This document shows, one piece after another, positions 35,046 through 43,311 of a stretch of DNA of 64,000 nt (within the stretch, counting starts at the first letter, position 1; every line of letters starts with the position of its first letter). A program made the translations under genes and the position numbers. Origin of the DNA: Pedobacter steynii. Lineage in GTDB: Bacteria; Bacteroidota; Bacteroidia; Sphingobacteriales; Sphingobacteriaceae. Below the pieces are notes generated by a model. The model worked only from the letters and a program-made list of their open reading frames with translations, was not told where the DNA came from and ran no database searches. The DNA is taken from NCBI RefSeq assembly GCF_900103665.1, contig NZ_FNGY01000005.1:1-64000 (forward strand), written 5' to 3'.

Positions 35046-35660
35046 ATGCCAAGAGCAAAGGTCCAAAGAAAGAGTACTGCGATAGATATGACCGCCATGT
35101 GCGACGTATCCTTCCTATTACTTACTTTCTTTATTTTAACAGCAACAGCACGCCAGCCTGATCCTTTGGATGTTACTATCCCTTCATCGACCTATAAACT
35201 TAAAGTTCCTGATTTGGACATGGGTATATTATCGATAGGTAAAGGCAAAGTGTTTTATGAGATCGTTGGGAAAGACGTTAAAATGTCGACCCTTGATAAA
35301 ATGGGTGAGAAATACAGCATTAAATTCACTCCTGAAGAGAGAGAACGTTTTGGTGTTATTGGTGCTTTCGGAGTACCTGTTCAGAGTTTAAAGCAATTTA
35401 TAATGATGAGCAGCGATGAGAGAACTAAATCCAATATCGCTACTGGTATCCCTGCTGATTCAACAAACAATCAATTGGCGGAATGGATTTTGCAATCCCG
35501 TACTTCCGTTGCGGAATTACACGGTACTTCGATGCGTGTAAGTATCAAAGGTGATGCTCAGGAAGAATATCCTGCAGTAAAGAAAATCGTAGATATTCTG
35601 CAGAAGCAAAAAATCAACAAGTTTAGTTTAATCACATCTGCCGAAGGCGATGCTAAATAG
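35046..35660 (+). CDS. exbD: ExbD/TolR-family protein, first of pair
   Basis: 204 aa. The N-terminal helix 'AIDMTAMCDVSFLLLTFFIL' carries the conserved proton-relay Asp, followed by a periplasmic domain longer than usual, with a 'GDAQEEYPAVKKIVDILQ' C-terminal element typical of the family. Bacteroidota TonB operons commonly have two ExbD genes in tandem; the second follows 9 nt later. Confidence 0.92.
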   Translation: MPRAKVQRKSTAIDMTAMCDVSFLLLTFFILTATARQPDPLDVTIPSSTYKLKVPDLDMGILSIGKGKVFYEIVGKDVKMSTLDKMGEKYSIKFTPEERERFGVIGAFGVPVQSLKQFIMMSSDERTKSNIATGIPADSTNNQLAEWILQSRTSVAELHGTSMRVSIKGDAQEEYPAVKKIVDILQKQKINKFSLITSAEGDAK

Positions 35661-35669
35661 ATAAATATT

Positions 35670-36206
35670 ATGGCAGAATTAGATACCTCCGGCGGGGGGA
35701 AAAAAGGCAAAAAAGTAAGGAGTAAGAAAGCGAATACCAAAGTCGATTTGACGGCGATGGTGGATTTGGCCTTCTTGCTGATCACCTTCTTTATGTTGAC
35801 CACTTCCCTGTCGAAACCAATTGCAATGGATATTGCAAAGCCTGATAAAGATGACAAGTCTACTGAAAAGAACGAATTACGTGCTTCGGAGACGATGACC
35901 ATTCTATTGGGAAAAAACAACAAAGTAGCTTGGTACATGGGGGAGGCTGGGAAGTCTACTCCTAATGTGGAAAGTTTCAGCGATGTGAGAAAATCAATAT
36001 TAGATAATAAAAAGAAAGTAGCAGAAACAACTGGCGGAAGACAGATCATCATGGTGATCAAACCTACTTCAGGAGCGACCTATAAGAACTTCGTTGATAT
36101 TATGGACGAATTAGCGATCACTAAGATCACTACTGCGCCTGCAATTGATGATGAGAACATTACTGATGCTGAAAAAGATTTCATGAAGGGTGCTGGAATT
36201 TTATAA
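35670..36206 (+). CDS. exbD: ExbD/TolR-family protein, second of pair
   Basis: 178 aa with the basic N terminus 'KKGKKVRSKKANTK', the membrane helix 'DLTAMVDLAFLLITFFML' with its conserved Asp, and a periplasmic domain. It is the close relative of the orphan ExbD at 28746. It likely forms a mixed ExbD assembly with the preceding product around the ExbB pentamer. Confidence 0.92.
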   Translation: MAELDTSGGGKKGKKVRSKKANTKVDLTAMVDLAFLLITFFMLTTSLSKPIAMDIAKPDKDDKSTEKNELRASETMTILLGKNNKVAWYMGEAGKSTPNVESFSDVRKSILDNKKKVAETTGGRQIIMVIKPTSGATYKNFVDIMDELAITKITTAPAIDDENITDAEKDFMKGAGIL

Positions 36207-36237
36207 TAAGAGAATTAATAATATTAAATAGTAAGCT

Positions 36238-37059
36238 ATGTTAGGTTCTAAAATAGATTTATTGAAACGGGAATGGCTTGATGTAGTATTTGCAAACAAG
36301 AACAAAAGTTATGGAGCTTATGAGCTTCGTAGTTCTAGTGCCGCAAATACCTCAAAAGCTTTACTGATTGCATCTACAATTTTTATAGTTGCGTTTGTAT
36401 CCCCTAAAATTTTTAGCTTGATCAAAGGCAGTCTTCCCGAAGACAAAGAGGTCAAGCAAGTAGAGGTTGTGGTTGCACCACCGCCACCGGTGAATCCGGA
36501 TACCCCTCCACCGCCACCGGTAGAGCCTCCGCCACCGAAACAGGATCAGATTAAATTCCCTCCTCCGATTGTTAAACCGGATAATGAGGTAGTAGATAAA
36601 GAACCTGTTCAGATCGAAGATTTGAAAAAAGCAGATCCTGGTCAGAAAACGATCGAAGGTGATCCTACAGCTGATATTGTTATTGCCGGTCCGGTTGGAG
36701 ATGGTCCAAAACAAGCAGCAGTGGTAGAAGATACTAAGGTTTATGACTTTGTGAGCATTGAAACACAGCCAGGTTTCCCTGGAGGTATGGAGAAATTTTA
36801 TGCTTATTTGAAAAAAGCAGTAAGATATCCGGCAATGGCCCAGGAAAACAACATTCAGGGTAAAGTGTTCTTATCTTTCGTAGTAGAAAAAAATGGAGAC
36901 TTAACCGACATCAAAGTTGAAAGAAAACTAGGTGGTGGTACGGATGAGGAAGCAATCAGAGTATTGAAAGCAAGTCCACGCTGGACTCCAGGTATTCAGA
37001 ACGGAAAACCGGTACGTGTGAAGTACAATATTCCAATCAGCTTTACCTTATCACAATAG
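36238..37059 (+). CDS. tonB: TonB energy-transducer protein
   Basis: 273 aa. A cytoplasmic N-terminal stretch ('NKSYGAYELR', common in Bacteroidota TonB) precedes one membrane helix at about 40-62. A proline-rich periplasm-spanning linker follows at about 78-120 with repeated PPPP and VEPPPPK. The C-terminal TonB domain (about 180-273) has 'VRYPAMAQENNIQGKVFLSF', 'ASPRWTPGIQNGKPV' and 'YNIPISFTLSQ'. It transmits ExbBD energy to outer-membrane receptors. Confidence 0.95.
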   Translation: MLGSKIDLLKREWLDVVFANKNKSYGAYELRSSSAANTSKALLIASTIFIVAFVSPKIFSLIKGSLPEDKEVKQVEVVVAPPPPVNPDTPPPPPVEPPPPKQDQIKFPPPIVKPDNEVVDKEPVQIEDLKKADPGQKTIEGDPTADIVIAGPVGDGPKQAAVVEDTKVYDFVSIETQPGFPGGMEKFYAYLKKAVRYPAMAQENNIQGKVFLSFVVEKNGDLTDIKVERKLGGGTDEEAIRVLKASPRWTPGIQNGKPVRVKYNIPISFTLSQ

Positions 37060-37068
37060 AATAAAAGA

Positions 37069-37293
37069 ATGTTTAACTTGAAAACATTTAAACAGAAATC
37101 GCCTCAACAGCGATTTCTGTTCATTTTAGGCCTAGTGATGTTTACGTTTTATCTGATTTTGGGATTGTTATTGATCTTCTGGAAAGATATTCCGTTTGAA
37201 ATCGAAAAAACCTACCGTATCCTATTTGGGCTTTTGTTAATCGCCTATGCTGCAATTAGATTTACCCGGTTGATCAATCCAAAAGAGGATTAA
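37069..37293 (+). CDS. Small two-span membrane protein
   Basis: 74 aa with two hydrophobic helices (about 16-39 and 49-65) and a charged tail. Located 9 nt after tonB and 44 nt before the PstS-like gene, so it belongs to the same operon. No recognised family; a structural accessory to the TonB complex is a guess from position. Confidence 0.75.
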   Translation: MFNLKTFKQKSPQQRFLFILGLVMFTFYLILGLLLIFWKDIPFEIEKTYRILFGLLLIAYAAIRFTRLINPKED

Positions 37294-37337
37294 TTTCTAC
37301 AATTTGGGCATCATCATCAAAATATAGCTGAAATCAA

Positions 37338-38246
37338 ATGAAACACCTGAGTCTGATATTATTGTTATTTGTATTTGTAGCCTGCAAGCGCAAAGCAAAA
37401 AAGGAAAATGCCGTGGAAGAAACACGTACCTCCGGGAGCGTGAAAATTCTGGTCGACGAATCATTTTCCGGGGTCTTGGGAGATCAGGTTGACGTTTTTA
37501 AAGCAGATTACCCTAATGCTACTTTTAACATTGTTAAAGGGAATGAAAACAAAATTATTCCTACCTTTCTGAACGATAGCACAAGAGTGATTATATTGTC
37601 ACGAATGCTGAGGCCAGAGGAGGATAAGATGTACAGGAACAGGAGTATCGTACCTAAAACTTCCAGATTTGCGATTGATGGGATTGCCCTGATCACAAAT
37701 GCGGCTAATATTGATACCAATATTACCGTTAAAGAGGTAATCGAAATTCTAAAAGGAACTGCAACGGACGGGAAGCAATTGGTTTTTGATAATGCTTATT
37801 CCAGTACTTTGCGATATTTTAAAGATCTGGCGGGTATAAAGGAACTTCCTAAAAAAGGAGTTTATACTTTGCAGAACAATAATGACGTGATAACGTACGT
37901 TGCTGATAAAAAAGATTTTATTGGAGTGGTTGGTGTCAACTGGCTGATCTCGAATAGTAAAGAAATGTCAGAGTCGATTGCAAAAATAAAAGTAATGGGC
38001 CTGAAAAATTTACCCGGCAAGAAAGGGGATAGCACTTTTTACAAGCCTGATCAGAAAAATCTGATTAGCGGAATTTATCCTTTTTTAAGGAACATTTACA
38101 TCATCAATGCAGAAGGACGTGAGGGTTTAGGCACAGGTTTTGCAAACTGGTTAGTAAGCCAGAGGGGGCAACTGATTGTACTCAAATCAGGACTGGGCCC
38201 ACATAAGATGATGCCGAGAGAATTTAATTTTAAGAATACAAACTAA
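37338..38246 (+). CDS. PstS-like substrate-binding lipoprotein
   Basis: 302 aa. A lipoprotein signal ends at Cys16 ('FVFVAC'). The body follows the phosphate-binding-protein fold: 'GSVKILVDESFSGVL', 'STRVIILSRMLRPEE', 'DGIALITNAANIDTNITV', and 'FIGVVGVNWLIS'. There are no ABC permease or ATPase genes near it, and this gene type is regularly found after tonB in Bacteroidota, so a role tied to the TonB system rather than classical Pst transport is plausible. The ligand is unknown. Confidence 0.85.
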   Translation: MKHLSLILLLFVFVACKRKAKKENAVEETRTSGSVKILVDESFSGVLGDQVDVFKADYPNATFNIVKGNENKIIPTFLNDSTRVIILSRMLRPEEDKMYRNRSIVPKTSRFAIDGIALITNAANIDTNITVKEVIEILKGTATDGKQLVFDNAYSSTLRYFKDLAGIKELPKKGVYTLQNNNDVITYVADKKDFIGVVGVNWLISNSKEMSESIAKIKVMGLKNLPGKKGDSTFYKPDQKNLISGIYPFLRNIYIINAEGREGLGTGFANWLVSQRGQLIVLKSGLGPHKMMPREFNFKNTN

Positions 38247-38262
38247 ATTTTATATTTGAACC

Positions 38263-39978
38263 ATGAAAATGACAAAGAAAGCAATAACCTTAGGTTTAGG
38301 TTTAGTAGTGATGGGTTCTGCCTCTTTTGCTCAAAGCTTAAATGATGCAAAAAAGGCAATAGATGCCGAACAGTACCAGAAAGCGACCACCATGCTTAAA
38401 GCATTGGTGAAATCACAAGCCAGTAAAGGAGAAAATTACTTTAATTTAGGTGATGTTTATCTAAGAATGGATTATGTAGATTCTGCAAGAGCAGTATTTA
38501 CACAAGGCGTTACTGCTGATCCAAAAAACGCTTTAAACTATATTGGTTTAGGAGAGGCTGATTTATTTTCTAATAACCCAACTTCAGCAAACACCAATTT
38601 TGCTAAAGCAGTTGAAGTATCTTCTAAAAAAGATTATATCCCACAGCTATATATCGGTAAAGCATACATTGCCACTGATAAGCCAGATTTCACTTCAGCA
38701 CTGCCTTACCTTCAAAAAGCAGATGAATTGGATAAAGACGATAAAGATGCAGAGACTTTCCTGGCATTAGGTGATTATTATGCCTTGCAAAAAAAGAATT
38801 CTGAAGCTTTACAAAATTATATGAGAGCTTTGAACATTAATGCAGGTCTTTTAAGAGCTACAGTTCAAATCGGAAGGATGTATACAGAATCAAGAGCATT
38901 TCCTGAAGCAGAGGAGCGCTTAAAAGAAGCGATTGCTGCAGATGCGAATTATGGTCCTGCTTATAGAGAAATCGCAGAGCTTTACATGCAATGGGCAAAT
39001 CAGATTGCTACCGAACAAGTGGCTAAATCTGCTTTGGCATTGACTAATTATAAAAAGTACCTTGACCTGACTGACCAGTCTTACGAATCAAAACTTCGTT
39101 ATGCACAATTCTTGTTCTATGCGAAAGATTTCCAAACTTTAGAGCAGGAAACAAGCAAGCTGGCTACAATGAATCCTAACGATCCAAAAAGTCTTGTGGT
39201 ATCAAGATTACGTGGCTATTCTGCTTATGAAAATAAGAACTATCCAAAGAGTCTAGAGTATATGAATGATTTCTTTGCGAAAGTTAAAGATACTTCACGT
39301 ATTGTAGCCTCCGATTATCTATATCTTGGAAGGGCTTTGATGCAAAATGGCAATGACAGTCTTGCATTAAAAAATATCGTTAAAGCGGTAGAGAAAGATT
39401 CTACAAATGCAGAAGCTTTAGAAGAAGTGGCGACATCTCTTTTCAAAGCTAAAAACTACGCTAAAGCTGGTGATGTATTTGCGATTGCCATCAAAGCAAA
39501 CCCTAATGGTAAAAATGCATTGACAAACCACTATTACCTGGGCGTGTCGAAGTATGTAAACTATGCAACACTTTATCGTGAGAAAAAGAATCCGGACAGA
39601 AAGATTCTTGCCGATGCAGATTCTGCTTTTACCAATATCCTTAAAAATAAGAACGATTTTATTCCAGCTTATGCTTACAGAGCGCGTATTGCAAAATACC
39701 TGGATGATGATGCGAATCCAAAATGGTTAGCGGCACCATATTATGAGCAATTGATTCAATTGGTGACCGTAACTAAACCTGAGTTGGCAACCGGAGCTGC
39801 AAAAGAGCTTGTTGAAGCTTATGTTTATGTGGGTTCTTTCTTAGCTGAAACTGATAAAGTGAAAGCTAAAGATTACCTGACTAAAGCCCTTGCTATTGAT
39901 CCTCAGAACTCAGGAGCACAGGAACGTTTAAAACAATTAGCTGGACCAGCGCCTAAAAGCCCGGTAAAGAAAAAGTAA
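38263..39978 (+). CDS. Periplasmic TPR-repeat protein
   Basis: 571 aa. A signal peptide ends near 'GSASFAQS'. Nearly the whole mature protein is TPR pairs (for example 'ENYFNLGDVYLRMDYVDSA', 'TFLALGDYYALQKKNSEAL'), with a basic C terminus. Last gene of the TonB operon, 16 nt after the PstS-like gene. A TATATTTG sequence (38251-38258) sits 4 nt before the ATG, so an extra internal promoter giving a nearly leaderless message is possible. TPR proteins scaffold complexes; partners are not visible from sequence. Confidence 0.9.
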   Translation: MKMTKKAITLGLGLVVMGSASFAQSLNDAKKAIDAEQYQKATTMLKALVKSQASKGENYFNLGDVYLRMDYVDSARAVFTQGVTADPKNALNYIGLGEADLFSNNPTSANTNFAKAVEVSSKKDYIPQLYIGKAYIATDKPDFTSALPYLQKADELDKDDKDAETFLALGDYYALQKKNSEALQNYMRALNINAGLLRATVQIGRMYTESRAFPEAEERLKEAIAADANYGPAYREIAELYMQWANQIATEQVAKSALALTNYKKYLDLTDQSYESKLRYAQFLFYAKDFQTLEQETSKLATMNPNDPKSLVVSRLRGYSAYENKNYPKSLEYMNDFFAKVKDTSRIVASDYLYLGRALMQNGNDSLALKNIVKAVEKDSTNAEALEEVATSLFKAKNYAKAGDVFAIAIKANPNGKNALTNHYYLGVSKYVNYATLYREKKNPDRKILADADSAFTNILKNKNDFIPAYAYRARIAKYLDDDANPKWLAAPYYEQLIQLVTVTKPELATGAAKELVEAYVYVGSFLAETDKVKAKDYLTKALAIDPQNSGAQERLKQLAGPAPKSPVKKK

Positions 39979-39994
39979 TATTTTCGAATAATTG

Positions 39995-40044
39995 AAATAA
40001 AAGAAAAAGGCAGGGTTGTTATCCTGCCTTTTTCTTTTATTTTT
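39995..40044 (+). terminator. Strong intrinsic terminator of the TonB operon
   Basis: A perfect 20-bp stem (39995-40014 with 40023-40042), 8-nt loop GTTGTTAT, and T-rich end. The T-rich 3' arm and the loop also contain the nuo promoter elements. Confidence 0.93.
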
Positions 40045-40045
40045 G
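40016..40045 (+). promoter_or_regulatory. nuo operon promoter embedded in the upstream terminator
   Basis: TTG (40016-40018) in the hairpin loop, exactly 19 nt, then TATTTTTG (40038-40045): a perfect match to TTG-N19-TAnnTTTG. The start of transcription would fall near 40052 and the nuoA ATG is at 40062, so the leader is about 10 nt. Confidence 0.8.
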
Positions 40046-40061
40046 TCCCAAATTTAATGTC

Positions 40062-40433
40062 ATGGAAACCCAAAGTGTACCTGTAGATTTTTTACCTATT
40101 GTATTTCAAGTTATTGTTGCTTTAGGATTTGTTGTCGTTACCTTGATCGCAACTCATTTTTTAGGCCCTAAAAGAAAGACTGCAGATAAATTATCAACTT
40201 TCGAGGCCGGGATTAAAGTCGTTGGAAATGCGCGTCAGCCATTCTCCATTAAGTACTTCTTAGTCGCCATCCTGTTCGTTCTGTTCGACGTGGAGGTAAT
40301 CTTCATGTATCCATGGGCAGTTAACTTTAGAGAGCTTGGAATGACCGGTATGATCGAAATGTTCATCTTCATGGGCACCTTGTTACTTGGTTTTATCTAC
40401 ATTTTGAAAAAGAAAGCTTTAGACTGGAATTAA
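40062..40433 (+). CDS. nuoA: NADH-quinone oxidoreductase subunit A
   Basis: 123 aa with three membrane helices and the family segment 'STFEAGIKVVGNARQPFSIK' followed by 'VLFDVEVIFMYPWAV', the conserved acidic helix of NuoA/ND3. It is part of the membrane arm of complex I at the junction with the quinone site. First gene of the 14-gene nuo operon; unlike the rest it is separated from nuoB by a terminator-like hairpin. Confidence 0.97.
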   Translation: METQSVPVDFLPIVFQVIVALGFVVVTLIATHFLGPKRKTADKLSTFEAGIKVVGNARQPFSIKYFLVAILFVLFDVEVIFMYPWAVNFRELGMTGMIEMFIFMGTLLLGFIYILKKKALDWN

Positions 40434-40490
40434 CCTATTTAGATTGTTTCTAAATGATCATAGTTTAGGTCAATTGCTTCCAAAATATTG

Positions 40491-40498
40491 TAAATTTG
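40491..40498 (+). promoter_or_regulatory. Candidate -7 promoter element before nuoB
   Basis: TAAATTTG matches TAnnTTTG in the nuoA-nuoB gap, 2 nt before a hairpin. The best TTG (40474-40476) is only 14 nt upstream, so the match is incomplete. Confidence 0.35.
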
Positions 40499-40499
40499 T

Positions 40500-40530
40500 G
40501 GTTCATTCTCTGTAAGAATGAACCTTTTTT
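40500..40530 (+). terminator. Terminator/attenuator hairpin between nuoA and nuoB
   Basis: Perfect 10-bp stem GGTTCATTCT/AGAATGAACC with loop CTGTA and TTTTTT after it. It lies within an otherwise tightly packed operon, so it probably attenuates readthrough from nuoA or separates two units. Confidence 0.75.
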
Positions 40531-40541
40531 CGTTTTGTATC

Positions 40542-41084
40542 ATGAGTGACATCAATATAGTAGACGCGCCTCCAGGCATAGAAGGATCTGGTTTTTTTGC
40601 CACCTCTTTTGACAAAGTAATTGGTTTGGCACGTTCCCATTCATTATGGCCCCTGCCATTCGCTACATCTTGTTGCGGTATCGAATTTATGGCTACAATG
40701 GGTTCTCACTATGACTTCGGTCGTTTTGGCTCTGAACGTTTAAGTTTTTCTCCCCGTCAGGCGGATTTATTAATGGTGATGGGGACCATCGCTAAGAAAA
40801 TGAGCCCTGTATTAAAGCAAGTGTACTTACAAATGGCCGAACCGCGTTGGGTGATCGCTGTAGGTGCCTGTGCATCAAGCGGAGGAATCTTTGATACCTA
40901 TTCTGTACTTCAGGGAATAGATGAAATCATTCCGGTAGATGTTTACGTACCAGGTTGTCCGCCGAGACCAGAAGCGATCTTAGATGGCTTTGGTAAGATC
41001 CAGGAGCTGGTAAGGAATGAATCTTCCAGAAGAAGGGATTCAGATCAATACAAGGAAATGTTGGCTTCATACGGAATACTATAA
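40542..41084 (+). CDS. nuoB: NADH-quinone oxidoreductase subunit B
   Basis: 180 aa from the ATG at 40542, which gives the usual 'MSDINIVDAPPG' start; the frame extends to 40518. It binds cluster N2, the last iron-sulfur centre before quinone: 'ATSCCGIEFMAT' (C44, C45), the Cys in 'VGACASSGG', and the Cys in 'VPGCPPRPEA'. Its stop overlaps the nuoC start by one base. Confidence 0.97.
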   Translation: MSDINIVDAPPGIEGSGFFATSFDKVIGLARSHSLWPLPFATSCCGIEFMATMGSHYDFGRFGSERLSFSPRQADLLMVMGTIAKKMSPVLKQVYLQMAEPRWVIAVGACASSGGIFDTYSVLQGIDEIIPVDVYVPGCPPRPEAILDGFGKIQELVRNESSRRRDSDQYKEMLASYGIL

Positions 41085-41587
41085 TGACAGAAGTTACAAA
41101 TAATGAAATCGTTCAGGCGCTAACAGAAAAGTTCGGCGGACAAATCATCGGCGTGAATGAGCCTTATGGCTTGCTTACTTTCGAAACCACTAAAGATGTC
41201 ATCATCGAAGTGCTGAGGTTTCTGAAAGAAGATGCGAATACTAATTTTAATTTCCTGACCGATATCACTGCGGTACATTATCCGGAGAAAAAACATGGTA
41301 TTGCCGTGGTTTATCACTTGCATAGCATGGTAAAGAAAATCAGGGTTAGGGTAAAAGTCTTCATTGACGAACATCATCCAACCATTCCTACGGCTACAGT
41401 GCTATGGAATTCAGCAAACTGGATGGAAAGAGAAACATATGACTTCTTCGGAGTAAAATTTGAAGGTCACCCGGACTTAAGAAGAATATTGAACATGGAC
41501 GAACTGGGTGTTCATCCGATGTTAAAACAATATCCTTTGGAAGATCCAAACAGAGTAGATAAAAAAGACGAATACTTTGGTAGATAA
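41084..41587 (+). CDS. nuoC: NADH-quinone oxidoreductase subunit C
   Basis: 167 aa, the 30-kDa subunit of the hydrophilic arm: 'FNFLTDITAVHYPEKKHG', 'HHPTIPTATVLWNSANWME', and the signature 'RETYDFFGVKFEGHPDLRR' with 'QYPLEDPNR'. It is separate from nuoD, unlike the NuoCD fusion of E. coli. Confidence 0.97.
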   Translation: MTEVTNNEIVQALTEKFGGQIIGVNEPYGLLTFETTKDVIIEVLRFLKEDANTNFNFLTDITAVHYPEKKHGIAVVYHLHSMVKKIRVRVKVFIDEHHPTIPTATVLWNSANWMERETYDFFGVKFEGHPDLRRILNMDELGVHPMLKQYPLEDPNRVDKKDEYFGR

Positions 41588-41591
41588 GAAC

Positions 41592-42806
41592 ATGAATCAC
41601 AATCAACCGGTATATACAGATAACGATCCTCAGAATGAGTTGGTAACCCTGAATTTAGGCCCTACTCACCCTGCAACCCATGGTGTTTTTCAGAATGTAA
41701 TTCAATTAGACGGCGAGCGTATTGTAAGTGGTGTTTCCACCATTGGCTATATTCACCGTGCTTTTGAGAAAATTGCAGAACACCGCCCATTCTATCAGAT
41801 CACCCCACTAACCGACAGGTTAAACTACTGCTCATCGCCAATCAATAACATGGGATGGCACATGACGGTAGAGAAGTTGTTGAATATCCAAATGCCTAAA
41901 AGGGTAGATTACCTAAGGGTAATCGTCATGGAGCTTTCACGTATTGCCGATCATATCATCTGTAATACGATCATTGCACAGGATACCGGGGCGACCACTA
42001 CTTTCCTGTACCTTTTTCAATTCAGAGAGCACATCTATGAGATCTTTGAAGAAATCTGTGGTGCACGTCTAACGACAAACATTGGTAGGATTGGTGGTTT
42101 TGAAAGAGATTTCAACGACATCGCGTTCACAAAAATCAATAAGTTTTTAAAAGAGTTTCCGGTAGCATTAAGAGAGTTTGAAAGTCTTTTAAACCGCAAC
42201 AGGATCTTTATAGACCGTACTTCAGGGGTTGCCTGCGTAACTGCAGAACAAGGCCTGGATTATGGATGGACAGGACCTTTATTGCGTTCTACAGGGGTAG
42301 ATTATGACGTTCGTGTAAGCGAGCCTTATTCTTCTTATCAAGACTTCGATTTTGAAGTCCCTGTAGGTACCAGCGGTGATATTTACGACCGTTACCTGGT
42401 GCGTAATGAAGAAATGTGGCAAAGTCTTCGCCTGGTTGAACAGGGGATGGAGAAATTAAAGAACGAACCGGCAGGAATTTTCCATGCAGATGTTCCTGAA
42501 TTCTATTTGCCTGGAAAAGAAGAAGTTTACAACAATATGGAAGCATTGATCTATCACTTTAAAATTGTGATGGGTGAAATTGATGCCCCTAAAGCGGAAG
42601 TTTACCATGCTGTTGAAGGTGGGAACGGGGAGCTGGGTTTCTATTTGATCAATGACGGGGGAAGAACACCTTACCGTCTGCATTTCAGAAGACCAAGCTT
42701 TATTAATTATCAAATGTTTGCGCCCATGAGTAAAGGTATGCTGCTGTCAGATGCCATTATTAACATGAGTAGTATGAATATTATTGCAGGAGAATTAGAT
42801 GCTTAA
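41592..42806 (+). CDS. nuoD: NADH-quinone oxidoreductase subunit D
   Basis: 404 aa from the ATG at 41592 (an in-frame TTG at 41577 overlaps nuoC and is less likely). The 49-kDa subunit lines the quinone pocket: 'LNLGPTHPATHGVFQNV' near the N terminus with its conserved histidines, 'GYIHRAFEKIAEHRPF', 'DTGATTTFLYLFQFRE', and 'PYRLHFRRPSFIN' near the end. It overlaps nuoE by 8 nt. Confidence 0.97.
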   Translation: MNHNQPVYTDNDPQNELVTLNLGPTHPATHGVFQNVIQLDGERIVSGVSTIGYIHRAFEKIAEHRPFYQITPLTDRLNYCSSPINNMGWHMTVEKLLNIQMPKRVDYLRVIVMELSRIADHIICNTIIAQDTGATTTFLYLFQFREHIYEIFEEICGARLTTNIGRIGGFERDFNDIAFTKINKFLKEFPVALREFESLLNRNRIFIDRTSGVACVTAEQGLDYGWTGPLLRSTGVDYDVRVSEPYSSYQDFDFEVPVGTSGDIYDRYLVRNEEMWQSLRLVEQGMEKLKNEPAGIFHADVPEFYLPGKEEVYNNMEALIYHFKIVMGEIDAPKAEVYHAVEGGNGELGFYLINDGGRTPYRLHFRRPSFINYQMFAPMSKGMLLSDAIINMSSMNIIAGELDA

Positions 42807-43311
42807 AGTAGAAGAACAACAACCTGTGCAGTTCTCAGCGGCTTTAATTGAAAAGTCTGAAGAGATCGTTAAGAGATATCCGGAAGGAAAGCAAAAATCT
42901 GCTTTATTGCCAATCTTGCATGAAGTACAGGCGGAGCTGGGCTGGTTAAGTCCGAATGCCATGGATAAAATTGCAGCATTTCTGAGTATCGAACCCATTG
43001 AAGTATATGAAGTAGCCTCATTTTACAGCATGTACTTTTTGAAACCTCAGGGTAAATATGTTCTGGAAGTTTGCAGAACAGGACCTTGCTGTTTAGTGGG
43101 AGCGGAAAAACTGATGGATCACCTGCAGAAAAGCCTTGGTGTGAAAGAAAACGAAGTTACCCCGGATGGCTTATTCAGCTGGAGAGGTGTAGAGTGTTTA
43201 GCGGCATGTGGCTATGGCCCGGTTTTACAGATAGGTCCTGAATATACCTTCTATGAGAACCTTAACGAACAAAAGGTAGACGATTTGATACAAGACTTAC
43301 GCAAAAAATAA
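42799..43311 (+). CDS. nuoE: NADH-quinone oxidoreductase subunit E
   Basis: 170 aa, the 24-kDa thioredoxin-like subunit with the [2Fe-2S] cluster N1a: 'LEVCRTGPCCLVG' gives the first ligands and 'GVECLAACGYGPV' the last two. It is part of the NADH dehydrogenase module. Its presence, with nuoF and nuoG, shows a true NADH-accepting module rather than the 11-gene form found in many Bacteroides. Confidence 0.96.
   Translation: MLKVEEQQPVQFSAALIEKSEEIVKRYPEGKQKSALLPILHEVQAELGWLSPNAMDKIAAFLSIEPIEVYEVASFYSMYFLKPQGKYVLEVCRTGPCCLVGAEKLMDHLQKSLGVKENEVTPDGLFSWRGVECLAACGYGPVLQIGPEYTFYENLNEQKVDDLIQDLRKK

Noticed and set aside
36361..36714. Arg/Trp-rich minus-strand frame opposite tonB
   Set aside because: It is the antisense of the Pro-rich linker codons; repeats of RWRW arise from CCACCG triplets.
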